Position numbers and translations under genes: made by a program. Below are positions 5,346 through 5,425 of a DNA stretch of 5,425 bases, in pieces. The notes beneath the pieces are model-generated. The model worked only from the letters and a program-made list of their open reading frames with translations. It ran no database searches and was not told where the DNA came from. Where the stretch lies: NCBI GenBank assembly GCA_002409445.1, contig DHNJ01000126.1, positions 1-5,425 of the forward strand, in the 5' to 3' direction. The stretch is from Armatimonadetes bacterium UBA5419. Its GTDB lineage: Bacteria > Armatimonadota > UBA10988. How positions within the stretch are numbered: the first letter of the stretch is position 1; the number at the start of each line of letters is the position of its first letter.

Positions 5346-5388
5346 GAGCACAATCCTGCTTCGGCCTCCGCTGCGCTGCGGCCGAGTC
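5346..5388 (-). repeat. Intergenic palindromic repeat, copy B (inverted relative to copy A)
   Basis: Read on the minus strand this gives TCGGCCGCA, then about ten extra bases (GCGCAGCGGA), then GGCCGAAGCAGGATTG. Copy A reads TCGGCCGCA, GGCCGAAACAAGATTG. The two share nearly all positions apart from the loop expansion and A/G differences. The copies are in opposite orientation about 50 bases apart. Confidence 0.6.
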
Positions 5389-5397
5389 TAGGGTCGC

Positions 5398-5410
5398 GGG
5401 CTATCAGCCC
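5398..5410. repeat. Small hairpin GGGCT-ATC-AGCCC
   Basis: Five-base arms around an ATC loop, directly following copy B and near the window end. It is probably part of the same composite repeat region, which may continue beyond the window. Confidence 0.4.
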
Positions 5411-5425
5411 ACGCCACATGGGTGG

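Larger units (their letters stand above)
5141..5425. other. Non-coding, repeat-rich intergenic stretch to the window end
   Basis: About 285 bases without a credible gene. It differs from the coding part in having repeated stem-loops (5183-5219, 5240-5257, 5267-5283, 5360-5386, 5398-5410) and AT-richer patches. Open frames on the minus strand here are short, low-complexity and cross the hairpins, so I treat them as spurious. No promoter, tRNA or CRISPR pattern was recognised. Confidence 0.7.

Noticed and set aside
5228..5419. Minus-strand 63-codon open frame in the right-end intergenic region
   Set aside because: It spans several hairpins and both repeat copies and has no domain or conserved pattern. 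It looks like a chance frame through repeats.
5141..5425. CRISPR-like or tRNA-like content in the right-end region
   Set aside because: Repeats are only two, inverted and of unequal length, with no regular spacers. No cloverleaf with a TTC-loop pattern could be found by eye.

Overview
The window is a GC-rich (roughly 70% by eye), densely coding stretch from a Gram-negative-type bacterium. A Tat-signal DUF1501 protein and three lipobox-bearing proteins point to an exported and envelope proteome. The phylum cannot be fixed from this sequence. Hairpin-forming intergenic repeats at the right end remind me of repeats in Planctomycetota/Verrucomicrobiota genomes, but that is recollection, not a search result.

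Layout. (1) Positions 1-573, minus strand: the N-terminal 191 codons of a DUF1501-family secreted protein, running off the left edge. (2) 574-651: a short divergent intergenic region. (3) 652-1617, plus strand: rsgA, a complete circularly permuted GTPase of 30S ribosome maturation. (4) 1718-5140, plus strand: three consecutive paralogous lipoproteins (called lpA, lpB and lpC here for reference only), each about 350 residues. Each has seven recurring units of the type D(I/V)S-x-x-G-R-(L/I)-x-G followed by an aromatic-Trp pair, related in style to HAF-type extracellular repeats and compatible with a seven-bladed beta-propeller. (5) 5141-5425: about 285 bases with no credible gene, filled with stem-loops and two inverted copies of one intergenic repeat.

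The most striking observation is the start codons of the lipoprotein array. All three genes have GGAG, then exactly seven bases, then ATN, then exactly 23 codons to the lipobox cysteine. In lpC the start is ATG, but at the matching position lpA has ATA and lpB has ATC. lpA has no ATG, GTG or usable TTG start that would leave a signal peptide. This suggests that two of the three paralogs start translation at near-cognate AUH codons, with possible graded or IF3-sensitive expression.

The genes form separate functional modules. DUF1501 and rsgA are divergent and unrelated. The lipoproteins are a tandem duplication, each with its own leader. A strong stem-loop separates lpA from lpB, and promoter-like motifs lie before lpA and lpC. 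The substrate or partner of the lipoproteins is not evident from context.
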